A stretch of 64,000 nucleotides of DNA from JBBQBM01 sp038317375 (GCA_038317375.1 JBBQBM010000001.1:1-64000), one strand, 5' to 3'; shown: positions 1 through 7,571, counted from the first letter of the stretch. The notes: generated by a model not told the origin, from the sequence alone. A program made the numbers and translations.

Positions 1-72
1 CCAGATGATTGCTACGATTTTAGTACGTAGCAGTGGATAGGACGTACTTATTATAATATAAAATCAGGGTAT

Positions 73-417
73 TTACAACTGTATACGATCAAACTCAATA
101 CCGACGACGCCATATTGCGTTTGATCATCGATACTATAAAATTCATTAATCTGATTCTCAAGCCATTCAACACTTTCGCCACCAAATTTACGTGGATCAT
201 TATGACTAATAAGGTTATGAAAGTTTTGGTAGTTGAGCAGACCTATGACACGTACTGATATTGTCTGTGTCGTGTCTTCTCGATTAGTAAACACAAGCTC
301 GTCACCGAGATTGATGGACTTACGTTTATCGTCGAATAAGCGAGACTCGATAGTTTTTTCACCGGCTACAATTGCATTAAACGGCTCGGTGGCTAATTGA
401 AGTTGGTGTGTAGTCAT
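73..417 (-). CDS. ASCH-domain protein
   Basis: A 114-residue protein made up almost entirely of an ASCH (PUA-like) domain. The N-terminal stretch with LATEPFNAIVAGEKTIESR, then a polar segment ending in DELVFTN, is the family signature; Lys and Arg in the GEKTIESR stretch usually form the nucleic-acid binding cleft. ASCH proteins are thought to bind RNA or modified nucleosides, and small bacterial members include YqfB-type amidohydrolases, but the exact job here cannot be read. The gene is alone on this strand. A TAGAAT hexamer ends 6 nt before the ATG, which predicts a leaderless message. Family assignment is firm; function is not. Confidence 0.8.
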   Translation of the reverse strand: MTTHQLQLATEPFNAIVAGEKTIESRLFDDKRKSINLGDELVFTNREDTTQTISVRVIGLLNYQNFHNLISHNDPRKFGGESVEWLENQINEFYSIDDQTQYGVVGIEFDRIQL

Positions 418-514
418 AAGTCTATTCTATCAATATACATCTCAATTTGATAAGTTTTATTAACTAAGCTAAAGTACAGTGATTCGTTAGATTCGAAGGT
501 GTAATATACTGTTA

Positions 515-538
515 GTTCGAATCCAGTCGCCGGAGCCA
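515..538 (+). pseudogene. Orphan tRNA 3' end (Asn-like fragment)
   Basis: The sequence GTTCGAATCCAGTCGCCGG followed by AGCCA has the T-loop, T-stem 3' strand, acceptor strand and CCA of a tRNA, with G at the discriminator position. No D-arm or complete anticodon arm precedes it, so this is not a working tRNA gene. The preceding ACTGTTA could be a remnant of a GTT (Asn) anticodon loop. An intrinsic terminator follows at 553-585, as expected behind a displaced tRNA end. A related CCGGAGCCA end lies at 1698-1718. Confidence 0.55.
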
Positions 539-552
539 ATGCATATCAGACC

Positions 553-585
553 AAGTCAGAACCGTTAATTCGGTTCTGACTTTTT
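553..585 (+). terminator. Intrinsic terminator after the tRNA fragment
   Basis: A perfect 10-bp stem (GTCAGAACCG at 555-564 pairing with CGGTTCTGAC at 571-580) with a 6-nt loop is followed by five T residues. The AA before the stem can extend pairing with the T-run, so it could also work on the other strand. Confidence 0.85.
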
Positions 586-642
586 GATACCCAGAATAGA
601 ATTGAAACCACTGATCTGCTACTCCCAAGACCAGATTAAGTA

Positions 643-688
643 TTGACACGTATATGAATATGTACTAATATTCAACCATATGGTTGAA
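643..688 (+). promoter_or_regulatory. Promoter and operator of the arsR-type gene
   Basis: TTGACA (643-648), a 17-nt spacer and TAATAT (666-671) form a near-consensus sigma-A promoter. The -10 ends 8 nt before the ATG at 680, so transcription should start within a base or two of the start codon. Two inverted repeats overlap this site: GAATAT-N6-ATATTC (656-673) and the perfect palindrome TTCAACCATATGGTTGAA (671-688), whose centre is the start codon itself. These are good candidates for autoregulation by the encoded ArsR repressor. Confidence 0.75.
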
Positions 689-1003
689 CAATCATTACGT
701 ATTAACAATATTTTTCATGCACTCGCAGATGAAACTCGTCGAGATATTTTGATGCAGCTCAATTATGGTGAGAAAACTATCACAGAGATTGCAAAGAAGT
801 ATTCAATGAGCTTTGCTGCTATTGCAAAACACCTGAATGTACTAGAAGCGGCAACCTTGGTTTTTAAGAATAAACAAGGAAGGCAGCAAGTTATTTCAGC
901 TAACCCGAAAACGGTTACCCATATTACAGAGTACCTAAAACAATACGAAGTTTTGTGGAATGAGCGATTTAATAATTTAGAAAACATCCTAAAGGAGGAT
1001 TAA
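680..1003 (+). CDS. ArsR-family winged-helix repressor
   Basis: A 107-residue winged helix-turn-helix protein of the ArsR/SmtB superfamily. Features include IFHALADETRRDILMQL at the N terminus and the recognition helix region SMSFAAIAKHLNVLEAA. I see no Cys-rich metal-binding motif of the ELCVCDL type, so it is probably not a metal sensor; ArsR proteins paired with SRPBCC genes are usually of this non-metal kind. The stop codon touches the start of the SRPBCC gene at 1004, which has its own GGAGG site, so the two are one operon. The promoter carries palindromes that could be its own operator. Confidence 0.88.
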   Translation: MVEQSLRINNIFHALADETRRDILMQLNYGEKTITEIAKKYSMSFAAIAKHLNVLEAATLVFKNKQGRQQVISANPKTVTHITEYLKQYEVLWNERFNNLENILKED

Positions 1004-1498
1004 ATGAACGAAACAATACTGACACACCAAGGTACTAAATTAACTATTGAGCGAGTGATAAATGCCTCAAAAGATAGAGTTTGGGAAGCATATGCTGATG
1101 CAGATATATTTGCTAAATGGTATTCAACTGATGGCTGGACAACACGTGTAAAGCATTTTGACTTTACTGCAGGGGGTTACACATTATTTGCCATGAAGTG
1201 CGAAGATAAGAACCAAGAAATGTTTGGCCAAGAGAGCTGGAACAAGTCGGAGTTTGTCAGCGTCACGCCTAAGGACACCTTTACCTATAAAGATAGTTTT
1301 TGCGACGAAGCTGGAGACCCAATGCAAGGTATGCCTAGTACGGACATTACAGTCAATCTAGAACAAGTGGGCGATGCTACAAAAATCACATCAGTGAGCA
1401 TCTTCAAATCAGAAGAAGGATTAAAGCAAGCACTAGCGATGGGAATGGAAGAAGGTATCAAGCAGACCTTCAACAAGCTAGCGAGCGTGATTGAATAG
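1004..1498 (+). CDS. SRPBCC/AHSA1-domain protein
   Basis: A 164-residue protein with the START/Bet v1-like fold of the AHSA1 (activator of Hsp90 ATPase homologue) group. Typical elements are TIERVINASKDRVWEAYADA at the N terminus, a central FTAGGYTLFAM strand region and a C-terminal helix (LKQALAMGMEEGIKQTFNKL). The family binds hydrophobic ligands in a deep cavity; the ligand is unknown. It sits in an operon directly after the ArsR gene with AAAGGAGG upstream. The ArsR-SRPBCC pair is common in bacteria, the regulator presumably responding to something the SRPBCC protein handles. A terminator follows at 1562-1597. Confidence 0.85.
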   Translation: MNETILTHQGTKLTIERVINASKDRVWEAYADADIFAKWYSTDGWTTRVKHFDFTAGGYTLFAMKCEDKNQEMFGQESWNKSEFVSVTPKDTFTYKDSFCDEAGDPMQGMPSTDITVNLEQVGDATKITSVSIFKSEEGLKQALAMGMEEGIKQTFNKLASVIE

Positions 1499-1561
1499 AG
1501 TCAAACTATAGCTAAATCTTGCTTAATCACGGTTATAACTTCCTCTATCGTTGTGAGCCAT

Positions 1562-1597
1562 AAAAATGCCCTCGTCTTATGACGGGGGAATTTTTAT
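1562..1597 (+). terminator. Terminator after the ArsR/SRPBCC operon
   Basis: AAAAAT, then CCCTCGTC and GACGGGGG around a TTAT loop, then ATTTTT give a stem with A- and T-rich flanks, able to stop transcription in either direction. Confidence 0.75.
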
Positions 1598-1611
1598 TGT
1601 TCCAGAGCGAC

Positions 1612-1718
1612 GGGCGAGAACGGTGAGCCCAGTGGGCTCGGCCGCCTAAAACCCCTAGAATTGTGAAACAATTCGTGGGGTGAGCGAAGCGAAGGTCAGA
1701 GCCCGGCCTCCGGAGCCA
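1612..1718 (+). repeat. Hairpin-rich element ending in a tRNA-like 3' end
   Basis: This non-coding stretch has GGGCGAGAA, hairpin 1 (GAGCCC-AGT-GGGCTC, 1625-1639), hairpin 2 (ACCCC/TGGGGT enclosing GAATTGT-GAA-ACAATTC, 1651-1681) and then a tRNA 3' end (GAGCCCGGCCTCCGGAGCCA) at 1699-1718. The order box, 3-nt-loop hairpin, nested hairpin, tRNA 3' end is the same as in the elements beside tRNA-fMet and tRNA-Lys, though the stems are different and the third hairpin is poorly formed. No complete tRNA gene lies beside it. It is probably a diverged or decayed member of that family. Confidence 0.5.
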
Positions 1719-1720
1719 TG

Positions 1721-1752
1721 AAAAATGACCGTCGCAAAAACGGTCATTTTTT
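1721..1752 (+). terminator. Terminator after the tRNA-like end
   Basis: An 11-bp stem (AAAAATGACCG at 1721-1731, CGGTCATTTTT from 1741) with a run of six T. It follows a CCA end by two bases, as a tRNA terminator would. Confidence 0.85.
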
Positions 1753-1822
1753 ATTTAATAGGACCATACCCAAAAACAGCAAGAGTATACTTAAGGTATT
1801 AACTTTTAAGCAAGGAGGCAGT

Positions 1823-2080
1823 ATGGGAATTATAGCTTGGTTAATCCTTGGGGCTCTTGCGGGCTGGATTGCGTCAAAAATCATGAACACAGATGCAGAA
1901 CAGGGCGCTGTGGTTAATATTGTTGTTGGTATCGTAGGTGCTGTGGTTGGTGGATTTGTCTTTCAACAATTCGGAGGCTCGAAAGTAACAGGGCTGAATC
2001 TTTATAGCATAATGGTATCTATCGTCGGTGCTGTGATACTGCTTGCTATATTTAAAGTAATAACAGGGAGAAAAGTATAA
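1823..2080 (+). CDS. GlsB/YeaQ/YmgE-family small membrane protein
   Basis: An 85-residue protein with three hydrophobic helices and the glycine-rich pattern of the transglycosylase-associated (GlsB/YeaQ/YmgE) family: MGIIAWLILGALAGWIASKI, then a Gly/Val-rich second helix beginning near VVNIVVGIVGAVVGG. The family is linked to general stress responses in the membrane but has no known enzymatic activity. The start at 1823 is chosen because AAGGAGG lies 7 nt upstream; a longer reading frame runs back into the terminator. The stop overlaps the next ATG (TAATG), so it is translationally coupled to the YggT-like gene. Confidence 0.88.
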   Translation: MGIIAWLILGALAGWIASKIMNTDAEQGAVVNIVVGIVGAVVGGFVFQQFGGSKVTGLNLYSIMVSIVGAVILLAIFKVITGRKV

Positions 2081-2490
2081 TGTCAGACCAATTACGAAGA
2101 GTTGTACAAAAAGATAACACTACAGTAGATTCCGAAGGGGCTGTAGTTAGAGAAAAAACTCAAGCAACAAGTACTAAAGTTGACTCAAAAGTTACGGTTG
2201 CGAATATCATTTGGTATATATATGGCGTAGTGGGTATATTGCTCGCCTTAAGGTTTGTTTTAAAACTATCAGGAGCTAATCCTATAAACTCATTTGTCGA
2301 CTTCATCTACTCCGTAAGTGGTGTTCTGAGTGGGCCTTTTGACAGTATTTTTGGGGTGGCGAAATCGACCAGCGGTACTGTAAATTCCGTCTTTGAACCA
2401 TCAATACTAGTCGCAGTAGCTATATATGCGTTAGTTGCCTGGGGTATCGCGAAACTCTTAACACTAAATGAACCGTCTGAGACTGTTTAA
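2080..2490 (+). CDS. YggT-family membrane protein
   Basis: A 136-residue protein with a charged cytoplasmic N terminus of about 40 residues and then two or three membrane helices. The segment LRFVLKLSGANPINSFVDFI followed by GPFDSIFG is the YggT/Ycf19 signature. YggT proteins have been tied to membrane organisation, osmotic tolerance or division-site functions in other bacteria; no activity is established. Its start codon overlaps the stop of the GlsB-like gene, indicating co-translation as an envelope stress pair. Confidence 0.8.
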   Translation: MSDQLRRVVQKDNTTVDSEGAVVREKTQATSTKVDSKVTVANIIWYIYGVVGILLALRFVLKLSGANPINSFVDFIYSVSGVLSGPFDSIFGVAKSTSGTVNSVFEPSILVAVAIYALVAWGIAKLLTLNEPSETV

Positions 2491-2511
2491 GACTCTAAGA
2501 TTCGATATTCT

Positions 2512-2820
2512 ATGGCTGAATCGTCAAAGAAGAAAGTCCAGGCAGATAGACAGAGATCGATTCTCGACAAAATCTTCAGGGATAAAGATGGTGATATTGT
2601 CATATGGCAGTCGCCGAACATCCCACTCTATGGGTGGATAGTATTTAAGCTGCTATCTGTTGTATTCCATGGAAGTTTGCTAAAAACTGACTTTGGTCAA
2701 TTAGGGAATGCTTTTCTGTTTATATGGTCATATCTTGAAGCTAAAGAAGGCGTGAATTACTTTCGAAAACTGCTAGGTCTAGCGATTTTGGCTTCAATCG
2801 CCATAAGCTTCTTTCGGTAA
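2512..2820 (+). CDS. Small membrane protein of unknown function
   Basis: A 102-residue protein with a basic N terminus (MAESSKKKVQADRQRS), a hydrophobic central stretch around IPLYGWIVFKLLSVVF and a C-terminal helix LLGLAILASIAISFF. I do not recognise a family. It follows the YggT-like gene by 21 nt on the same strand and may share its transcript. Its place in a group of small membrane proteins suggests an envelope role, but nothing in the sequence defines one. Confidence 0.65.
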   Translation: MAESSKKKVQADRQRSILDKIFRDKDGDIVIWQSPNIPLYGWIVFKLLSVVFHGSLLKTDFGQLGNAFLFIWSYLEAKEGVNYFRKLLGLAILASIAISFFR

Positions 2821-2895
2821 GTCTCTTTTTGGACAAAGCCTAGATCGCTATAAAGCGTGATTGAGTCGTATTGATTGCGCATGTAAAATATAGGT

Positions 2896-3150
2896 ATGAA
2901 CAAAAAAGTCTCTAGTGGGGTCGTGCACAAACTACCAACTGATTTGAAAGACGCCCTTGTATCTGAGCCAACGGCGCTGATGGCGTGGGAGGACATTAGT
3001 CCGCTAGCTAGAAACGAATGGATCTGCTGGGTAACATCGGCAAAACAAGAAGCTACTCGGGAGCGTCGTGTTAAAGTTGGCATCGATAAGCTCTTGTCTG
3101 GCATGCGCAGGCCGTGTTGCTGGGCTGGCTGTACGCACCGAGTTAAATAA
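2896..3150 (+). CDS. YdeI/OmpD-associated family protein
   Basis: An 84-residue protein matching the C-terminal part of the YdeI/OmpD-associated family (sometimes labelled bacteriocin-protection): LMAWEDISPLARNEWICWV and AKQEATRERRVKVGIDKL. The family helix around the Pro-Leu-Ala-Arg-Asn-Glu-Trp motif is intact. The C terminus carries three Cys (PCCWAGC), which is unusual and might bind metal. A TAAAAT hexamer ends 6 nt before the ATG, so the message is likely leaderless. Function in the cell is unknown. Confidence 0.72.
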   Translation: MNKKVSSGVVHKLPTDLKDALVSEPTALMAWEDISPLARNEWICWVTSAKQEATRERRVKVGIDKLLSGMRRPCCWAGCTHRVK

Positions 3151-3204
3151 CTATATTTCTTAAGCCTATAGTTTATGATTAGAGTACTTACTTAGAGGGG
3201 GATT

Positions 3205-3929
3205 ATGACTAAGATTAATTTAAAACAAGGGTTCTTATTACAGGGTTTTCAGATCTTGCTGTTAATAGTTACGGTAGGCTGCTTATTTGGTCGACACCGT
3301 GGAATTCAACTAACGATACACGGAAGATAACTGTTAGCGGCGAGGGAACCGTAAAAGCAGCACCCGACTCGTATCAATTTACGCCGTCCTATGAAGAGAC
3401 CGGCACCGAACCAGACGCCCTAATTGCCGCTATGACAACTAAGGCCAATGACGTAACAGCAAAACTGAAGGAACTTGGCGTGAAAGAAGACGACATTGCC
3501 TTGCAGTCAAACGCCTATAACCAAAGTTGGCTAAATACTGGCGAGAGCCAAGTTGTTAGCTTTTCACTGACGATTGAAGTGGCAGATAAAGCGCTGGCGC
3601 AAAAAGTGCAGGACTATCTTTTGACTACTTCGCCTCAAGGAGCAATTAGTCCGTATTCAATCTTTAGTGGCACAAAACAAAAGGATCTAGAAAAACAGGC
3701 ACGCGAAAAGGCAATTAGTGATGCACGCTCAAAGGCTGAAGAAATTGCCAAAGAAACAGGCGTTAAGGTCGGAAAAGTTATTGAGGTTAGCGATGGCTAT
3801 TCCGGTGGTGGTGTTGTCGCCTTAGAAGATAAAGCTAGTAGTGCCACTAGCGCAGCCTTGAGCTTGCCAATCCTGAGCGGCAAACAAGAGGTTGGCGTTA
3901 GCGTGACAGTCAGTTTTGCGATCAAATAA
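3205..3929 (+). pseudogene. SIMPL (DUF541) protein, apparent 1-nt frameshift near 3290
   Basis: The start at 3205 has a strong GAGGGGG site and encodes an N-terminal signal/anchor (LLQGFQILLLIVTVGCLFG), but this frame stops at about 3330. The mature SIMPL domain is open in another frame from about 3222 onward, without any ATG until 3432; it contains the family opening KITVSGEGTVKAAPDSYQF before that ATG and ends in VGVSVTVSFAIK. Adding one base after 3290 (GG to GGN) would join signal and domain exactly. SIMPL proteins are exported proteins of the cell envelope. This is a recent frameshift, a sequencing error or, less likely, programmed slippage. Confidence 0.78.
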
Positions 3930-3965
3930 AATACAACACTTTCGCGAGCAACATACCTGCTAAAC

Positions 3966-4101
3966 TGTAGGTATTAACAATCTATGGTTGGAAGCAGGTG
4001 AGAATCCTGCACTGTGCCGCAACGGTGTGCTACTGAGTTAGTAGCGAGTCCGATACAACAGCAACTATTAACCCCGAGCAGGAGTACGTAGAAATCAATC
4101 G
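3966..4101 (+). promoter_or_regulatory. Cobalamin (B12) riboswitch
   Basis: The core motifs of a cobalamin aptamer appear in order: GGAAGCAGGTGAGAATCCTG, then CACTGTGCCGCAACGGTGTG, a TACT...AGTA hairpin and the box-like GAGTCCGATAC. A transcription terminator follows directly at 4102-4122, so the expression platform is most simply read as B12-bound = terminated, B12-free = read-through into the exported DUF4430 gene and the DUF6580 membrane gene. The exact 5' boundary is not certain. Confidence 0.92.
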
Positions 4102-4122
4102 TCACCTCCCTGGTGATTTTTT
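4102..4122 (+). terminator. Riboswitch expression-platform terminator
   Basis: TCACC and GGTGA form a stem around a 5-nt loop and are followed by six T residues, 38 nt before the ATG at 4160. Its position immediately after the cobalamin aptamer marks it as the switching terminator. Confidence 0.8.
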
Positions 4123-4159
4123 GTTTCTTACGCCTAGTTTCTTGGGAAGAAAGGGATCA

Positions 4160-4558
4160 ATGAAGAAGTACCTAAGTAGAATATTAACAGTAGTAGCAGC
4201 CGCAGCTTTGCTTGGTGGTGGTTTCATAGTATTAAGATCACGGGACGCTACAGCTCCGGATAGTTCTCAGGCGGTAACAAAAAGCACCAAAGTAATCACA
4301 TTCAGCACAGACAAAAAAACCGTTAGTTATGACGGCCAAGATGGGAAGACTGCGCTTGAGCTCCTTAAGGCTTTAGCAACTACCGAGACCGAATCTAGCG
4401 CCTATGGTGATTTCGTGACTTCAATTAATGGCTTAAAGGCCGAAAGTAACAAAGAATACTGGTCGTTTTACGTTAACGGAGCGTACGCCAGCGAAGGCGC
4501 GGGAACATATAAAACTAGTGATACGGAGAAAATACAATGGAAGCTCGAAAGTCTATAA
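4160..4558 (+). CDS. Exported DUF4430 (transcobalamin C-terminal-like) protein
   Basis: A 132-residue protein with an N-terminal signal/anchor (LTVVAAAALLGGGFIVL) and a DUF4430 domain, recognised by GKTALELLKAL, NKEYWSFYVNGAYASEGAG and the closing DTEKIQWKLE. DUF4430 resembles the C-terminal lid domain that covers cobalamin in transcobalamin and intrinsic factor. The start at 4160 has AAAGGG upstream. Lying first behind a cobalamin riboswitch, it is most likely a surface B12-binding protein that delivers the vitamin to the membrane protein encoded next. The B12 role is inferred from riboswitch and fold; no binding residue can be assigned here. Confidence 0.85.
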   Translation: MKKYLSRILTVVAAAALLGGGFIVLRSRDATAPDSSQAVTKSTKVITFSTDKKTVSYDGQDGKTALELLKALATTETESSAYGDFVTSINGLKAESNKEYWSFYVNGAYASEGAGTYKTSDTEKIQWKLESL

Positions 4559-4560
4559 CT

Positions 4561-5097
4561 ATGAAAATAACTAACTCAAAAGACTGGACCGGTATAGCCA
4601 TAGCAGTCGCACTAATTAGCTTCGCTGTAGTTAGCCGAGTTTTGCCACACCCTGCAAACTTTGCGCCGATAGCTGCTGTAGCACTTTTTGGAGGTGCAAT
4701 CCTACCGCGTAAGTGGGCGATTAGCTTGCCGTTAGTGGCGATGGTAATAAGCGATCTATTTATTGGGCTACACCCGCTAGTTATTTTTACCTGGGGTAGT
4801 TTTGCGGCGATCGCACTAGTTAGTAGTTATCGTTTTGGGAAGCTATCGGCCAGTAACGTTGTGTTTGGCAGTATTGGTGCTTCAATCTTGTTTTACGTTG
4901 TTTCTAATTTTGGCGTTTGGATCGAAGGACGTTTGTATGCTCGGACGTTAGAAGGGCTAGCGCAGTGCTACGTCAACGCTCTACCTTTCTTTAGGAATAC
5001 TCTTGCTGGCGATTTAGTTTATGCCGGGCTATTATTTGGCGCCTACGCTCTAGCAACCCAGGCTATATATAAAACAAAAACTGCAAATAATACTTAA
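4561..5097 (+). CDS. DUF6580 integral membrane protein, putative cobalamin transporter
   Basis: A 178-residue protein with five or so membrane helices. The signature LPHPANFAPIAAVALFGGA near the N terminus identifies the DUF6580 family, annotated as putative transport proteins with an ECF S-component-like layout. It starts 2 nt after the DUF4430 gene and shares the cobalamin riboswitch, so a role in B12 uptake is the straightforward reading. No ECF ATPase or T component is encoded nearby; it would have to use shared energising subunits elsewhere or work alone. The stop codon lies inside the first copy of the ACTTAACA-type palindrome. Confidence 0.82.
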   Translation: MKITNSKDWTGIAIAVALISFAVVSRVLPHPANFAPIAAVALFGGAILPRKWAISLPLVAMVISDLFIGLHPLVIFTWGSFAAIALVSSYRFGKLSASNVVFGSIGASILFYVVSNFGVWIEGRLYARTLEGLAQCYVNALPFFRNTLAGDLVYAGLLFGAYALATQAIYKTKTANNT

Positions 5098-5113
5098 CAC
5101 GTCAAGTATTATT
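5086..5113. repeat. Palindrome copy 1 (overlaps a stop codon)
   Basis: Arms AATAATACTTAAC and its near-complement flank a central ACG; two positions of the 28 break symmetry compared with copies 2 and 7. It covers the TAA of the DUF6580 gene. Confidence 0.85.
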
Positions 5114-5160
5114 CTTTTCAAGAAAACCCGCTTCTTAAATGTTGATATAATTAACATTGG

Positions 5161-5826
5161 ATGGGTAGTAAAATTCGAAAATCTATCAATGTGGGATATG
5201 CCTCGATTCCTAACAGGCGTCTACACCGACATATAAAACGGCAACTTCACCACATTCATATGCAGCAACTCGGCTGGCATCGCCAGTGGAAAAACTGGCG
5301 TTACAAGAACACCACATTATTACTTGTCAGCTTGTCGCTATTCTTCTTTTTATTATCAACTCGCTGGTTAGATGGCTCAATTAGCTCACTTGGTTCGAGC
5401 GGGTACGTTGGTGCGTTTATTGTCGGCATGTTATTTGTTTCTATATTTACAGTTGCACCGGCCTCAGTTGTTTTATATCACCTAGCTGATTCGTTACATC
5501 CTCTAGAGATAGCAGTTATTGCCGGGGCAGGTGCGATGCTTAGTGATTACCTAATCTTTAGGCAATTAAAAAACGGTTTGTTCGACGAGCTAACCCCGCT
5601 TTTTAACAAATTGACAACCCACAGAGTTACCAAACTATTTTACACACCATATTTCTCGTGGCTGCTACCTTTTATCGGGGCGCTGATTATTGCATCGCCA
5701 GGACCTGACGAGATTGGTATAGGGTTAATGGGTGTATCAAAAATAAAACCTTGGCAATTTATGCTAATCACTTTTACCTTGAATTCTGTCGGGATATTTT
5801 TTGTAGTTTTGCTCGCTAGAACTTAA
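5161..5826 (+). CDS. VTT/small-multidrug-export-like membrane protein
   Basis: A 221-residue protein with a basic, His/Arg-rich N terminus of about 50 residues and five to six membrane helices. The C-terminal part (FIGALIIASPGPDEIGIGL, then a final helix) resembles DedA/VTT-type or small multidrug export proteins. I cannot place it in a precise family. TATAAT at 5146-5151 ends 9 nt before the ATG, so it has its own promoter and a nearly leaderless message, separate from the riboswitch operon. Its 3' end overlaps the convergent antiporter gene by 4 nt. Confidence 0.6.
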   Translation: MGSKIRKSINVGYASIPNRRLHRHIKRQLHHIHMQQLGWHRQWKNWRYKNTTLLLVSLSLFFFLLSTRWLDGSISSLGSSGYVGAFIVGMLFVSIFTVAPASVVLYHLADSLHPLEIAVIAGAGAMLSDYLIFRQLKNGLFDELTPLFNKLTTHRVTKLFYTPYFSWLLPFIGALIIASPGPDEIGIGLMGVSKIKPWQFMLITFTLNSVGIFFVVLLART

Positions 5827-7529
5827 GATTCGGCGGAATCCTTCTCGTCTTCGTCAGACTTGGCTAAGAGCAAGTTCAAGTGTTTTTCGCGGTAGTTTTT
5901 GAACTCGGTTTTATTAAAACCATTGCGCTTTATGAAGGCGGTTATTTTTTCGGTGCCGATGTAGTGGGGCAAAATTACATACGAAGCTCCATCGCCGTAA
6001 AGATCAGCGGCTTGCTCGATACTATCAGCTGTGCAAATGAAGACAGCCTCGGGGTTATTAGTAGCCAGCCAGTGCCCTAAAAAGGTATTAGTTTTATTGT
6101 CGCTGATTGTTGATACTACCAATCTAACTTTGTCTAGATGCATCTCTTCAAGTAGCTCGGGATCGGTTGCGTCACCATACAAATAATGAATATGCTGCTT
6201 CTCAAGAATATCTATGATTTCGGGATCATAATCGACGACCACAAAACGTTTTCCCATATCTTTAAAAGTCTTAATGAATTCAACCCCACCTTTTCGATAG
6301 CCAAATAGCGCAATAGAAAAATGATTAGCCATCTCTCGTTGTTCAAAGTTAGTGGTTTTACGTTCAAAAAATCGTAGTTGGCGCTCGAATTTAACATATA
6401 GCTCGTCGTCGTACTTCATAAAATATGTCGATACCGCAAAAGTTATTAGTGCTACAAAAGTTAATGTGTCGGACGCTTTTTGGCTAACTAACCCGGCGCT
6501 AAGTGCGGCGAACATTAGAACCAAAGAAAATTCACTTATCTGGCTCATCGAAATGGCAGATTTAAAACTTGCCCTTTTTGTGTAACCAATGATCCCCATG
6601 GTGATCATTACAACCAGAGGCTTTAAGAATAGCGCGACGGCGGCAAGAACTAGAGCCGTTGTGACTACGCCGGTTAATAGACTCGGCGTCATCGACTGGC
6701 CAAGTGCAATAAAGAAAATGACTATAAAGAAATCACGCAAAGGTTTTAATCTTGATGCCATCTCGCTACTGTAAGGCAGGCTAGCTAGGCTAACACCAGC
6801 AAATAGTGCACCGATCTCGATAGAGAATCCAACAGACTCAAATAGCGCTGCCAAACCAAGCCCCCAGCCAAGTCCAAAAAGGAGTAGCAACTCCTTAGAA
6901 TTTTCTAGAGTACGAGTTAGCTTTGGTATTAGATAACGGCTCACAAAATAAACTACTCCTGTTAGGCTAATCCCTCGTAGTAGAAGTAGGATAATATTTA
7001 GGACGCTACCATCATTACCGCTACGAATAGCAATGATAATTTTAGCTGCTGTGGCGACAACGTCTTGAACTAGTAAAATACCGATTGTGATCTGAGCATA
7101 GAGTCGGGTTGTTTCTTTTTTGTCGTTCAGGAGTTTGACTATGATAATAGTACTACTCATCGCAAGCGCTAGACCAATGATTCCAGACTCTAGCTTTCCG
7201 AAGCCAAGCAGACGGCTAATGAAGAAGCCGGTGATAGTCACCAGGCTAACTTGGACACTTGAGGTAATCAGAACGGTTTTACCAACCCGAGTGAAAATCT
7301 TGACACTAAGATCGAGGCCGATAATGAATAACAGAAGTGCGATGCCAATACTCGAGAAGACCTCAGTTGTTCCGGGTGTTTTTATAATGTTGAGAGCCGC
7401 TGGCCCGGCAATAATTCCGGTCAGGATATAACCGATTATTAACGGCTGGCGCAGGAGCTTCATAAGAAGTGCAACAATCGTGCCGATTCCAATGACTAAT
7501 GCTAGTTCAGAGAAAATGTTCGTTTCCAT
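5823..7529 (-). CDS. Kef-type monovalent cation/H+ antiporter with RCK domain
   Basis: A 568-residue CPA2 antiporter. The first 390 residues form about 12 membrane helices (MKLLRQPLIIGYILTGIIAG, GIALLLFIIGLDLS, and EIGALFAGVSLA), and residues 410-530 are a TrkA-N Rossmann domain with VDYDPEIIDIL and YLYGDATDPELLEE, which binds NAD(H) or nucleotide as a gate. It exchanges K+ or Na+ for protons at the cytoplasmic membrane. There is no TrkA-C domain after the Rossmann fold. A TATAAT on this strand lies 15 nt before the ATG and is back-to-back with the promoter of the gene at 7572. Confidence 0.9.
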   Translation of the reverse strand: METNIFSELALVIGIGTIVALLMKLLRQPLIIGYILTGIIAGPAALNIIKTPGTTEVFSSIGIALLLFIIGLDLSVKIFTRVGKTVLITSSVQVSLVTITGFFISRLLGFGKLESGIIGLALAMSSTIIIVKLLNDKKETTRLYAQITIGILLVQDVVATAAKIIIAIRSGNDGSVLNIILLLLRGISLTGVVYFVSRYLIPKLTRTLENSKELLLLFGLGWGLGLAALFESVGFSIEIGALFAGVSLASLPYSSEMASRLKPLRDFFIVIFFIALGQSMTPSLLTGVVTTALVLAAVALFLKPLVVMITMGIIGYTKRASFKSAISMSQISEFSLVLMFAALSAGLVSQKASDTLTFVALITFAVSTYFMKYDDELYVKFERQLRFFERKTTNFEQREMANHFSIALFGYRKGGVEFIKTFKDMGKRFVVVDYDPEIIDILEKQHIHYLYGDATDPELLEEMHLDKVRLVVSTISDNKTNTFLGHWLATNNPEAVFICTADSIEQAADLYGDGASYVILPHYIGTEKITAFIKRNGFNKTEFKNYREKHLNLLLAKSDEDEKDSAES

Positions 7530-7571
7530 TTGTACCTAAGAAACATTATACTGGTATAAGCTTAAACAATT

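Noticed and set aside
5086..5113. Palindromes as ordinary intrinsic terminators
   Set aside because: The stems are A/T-rich, without GC core or T-run, and two copies are inside genes, so termination cannot be the general function.
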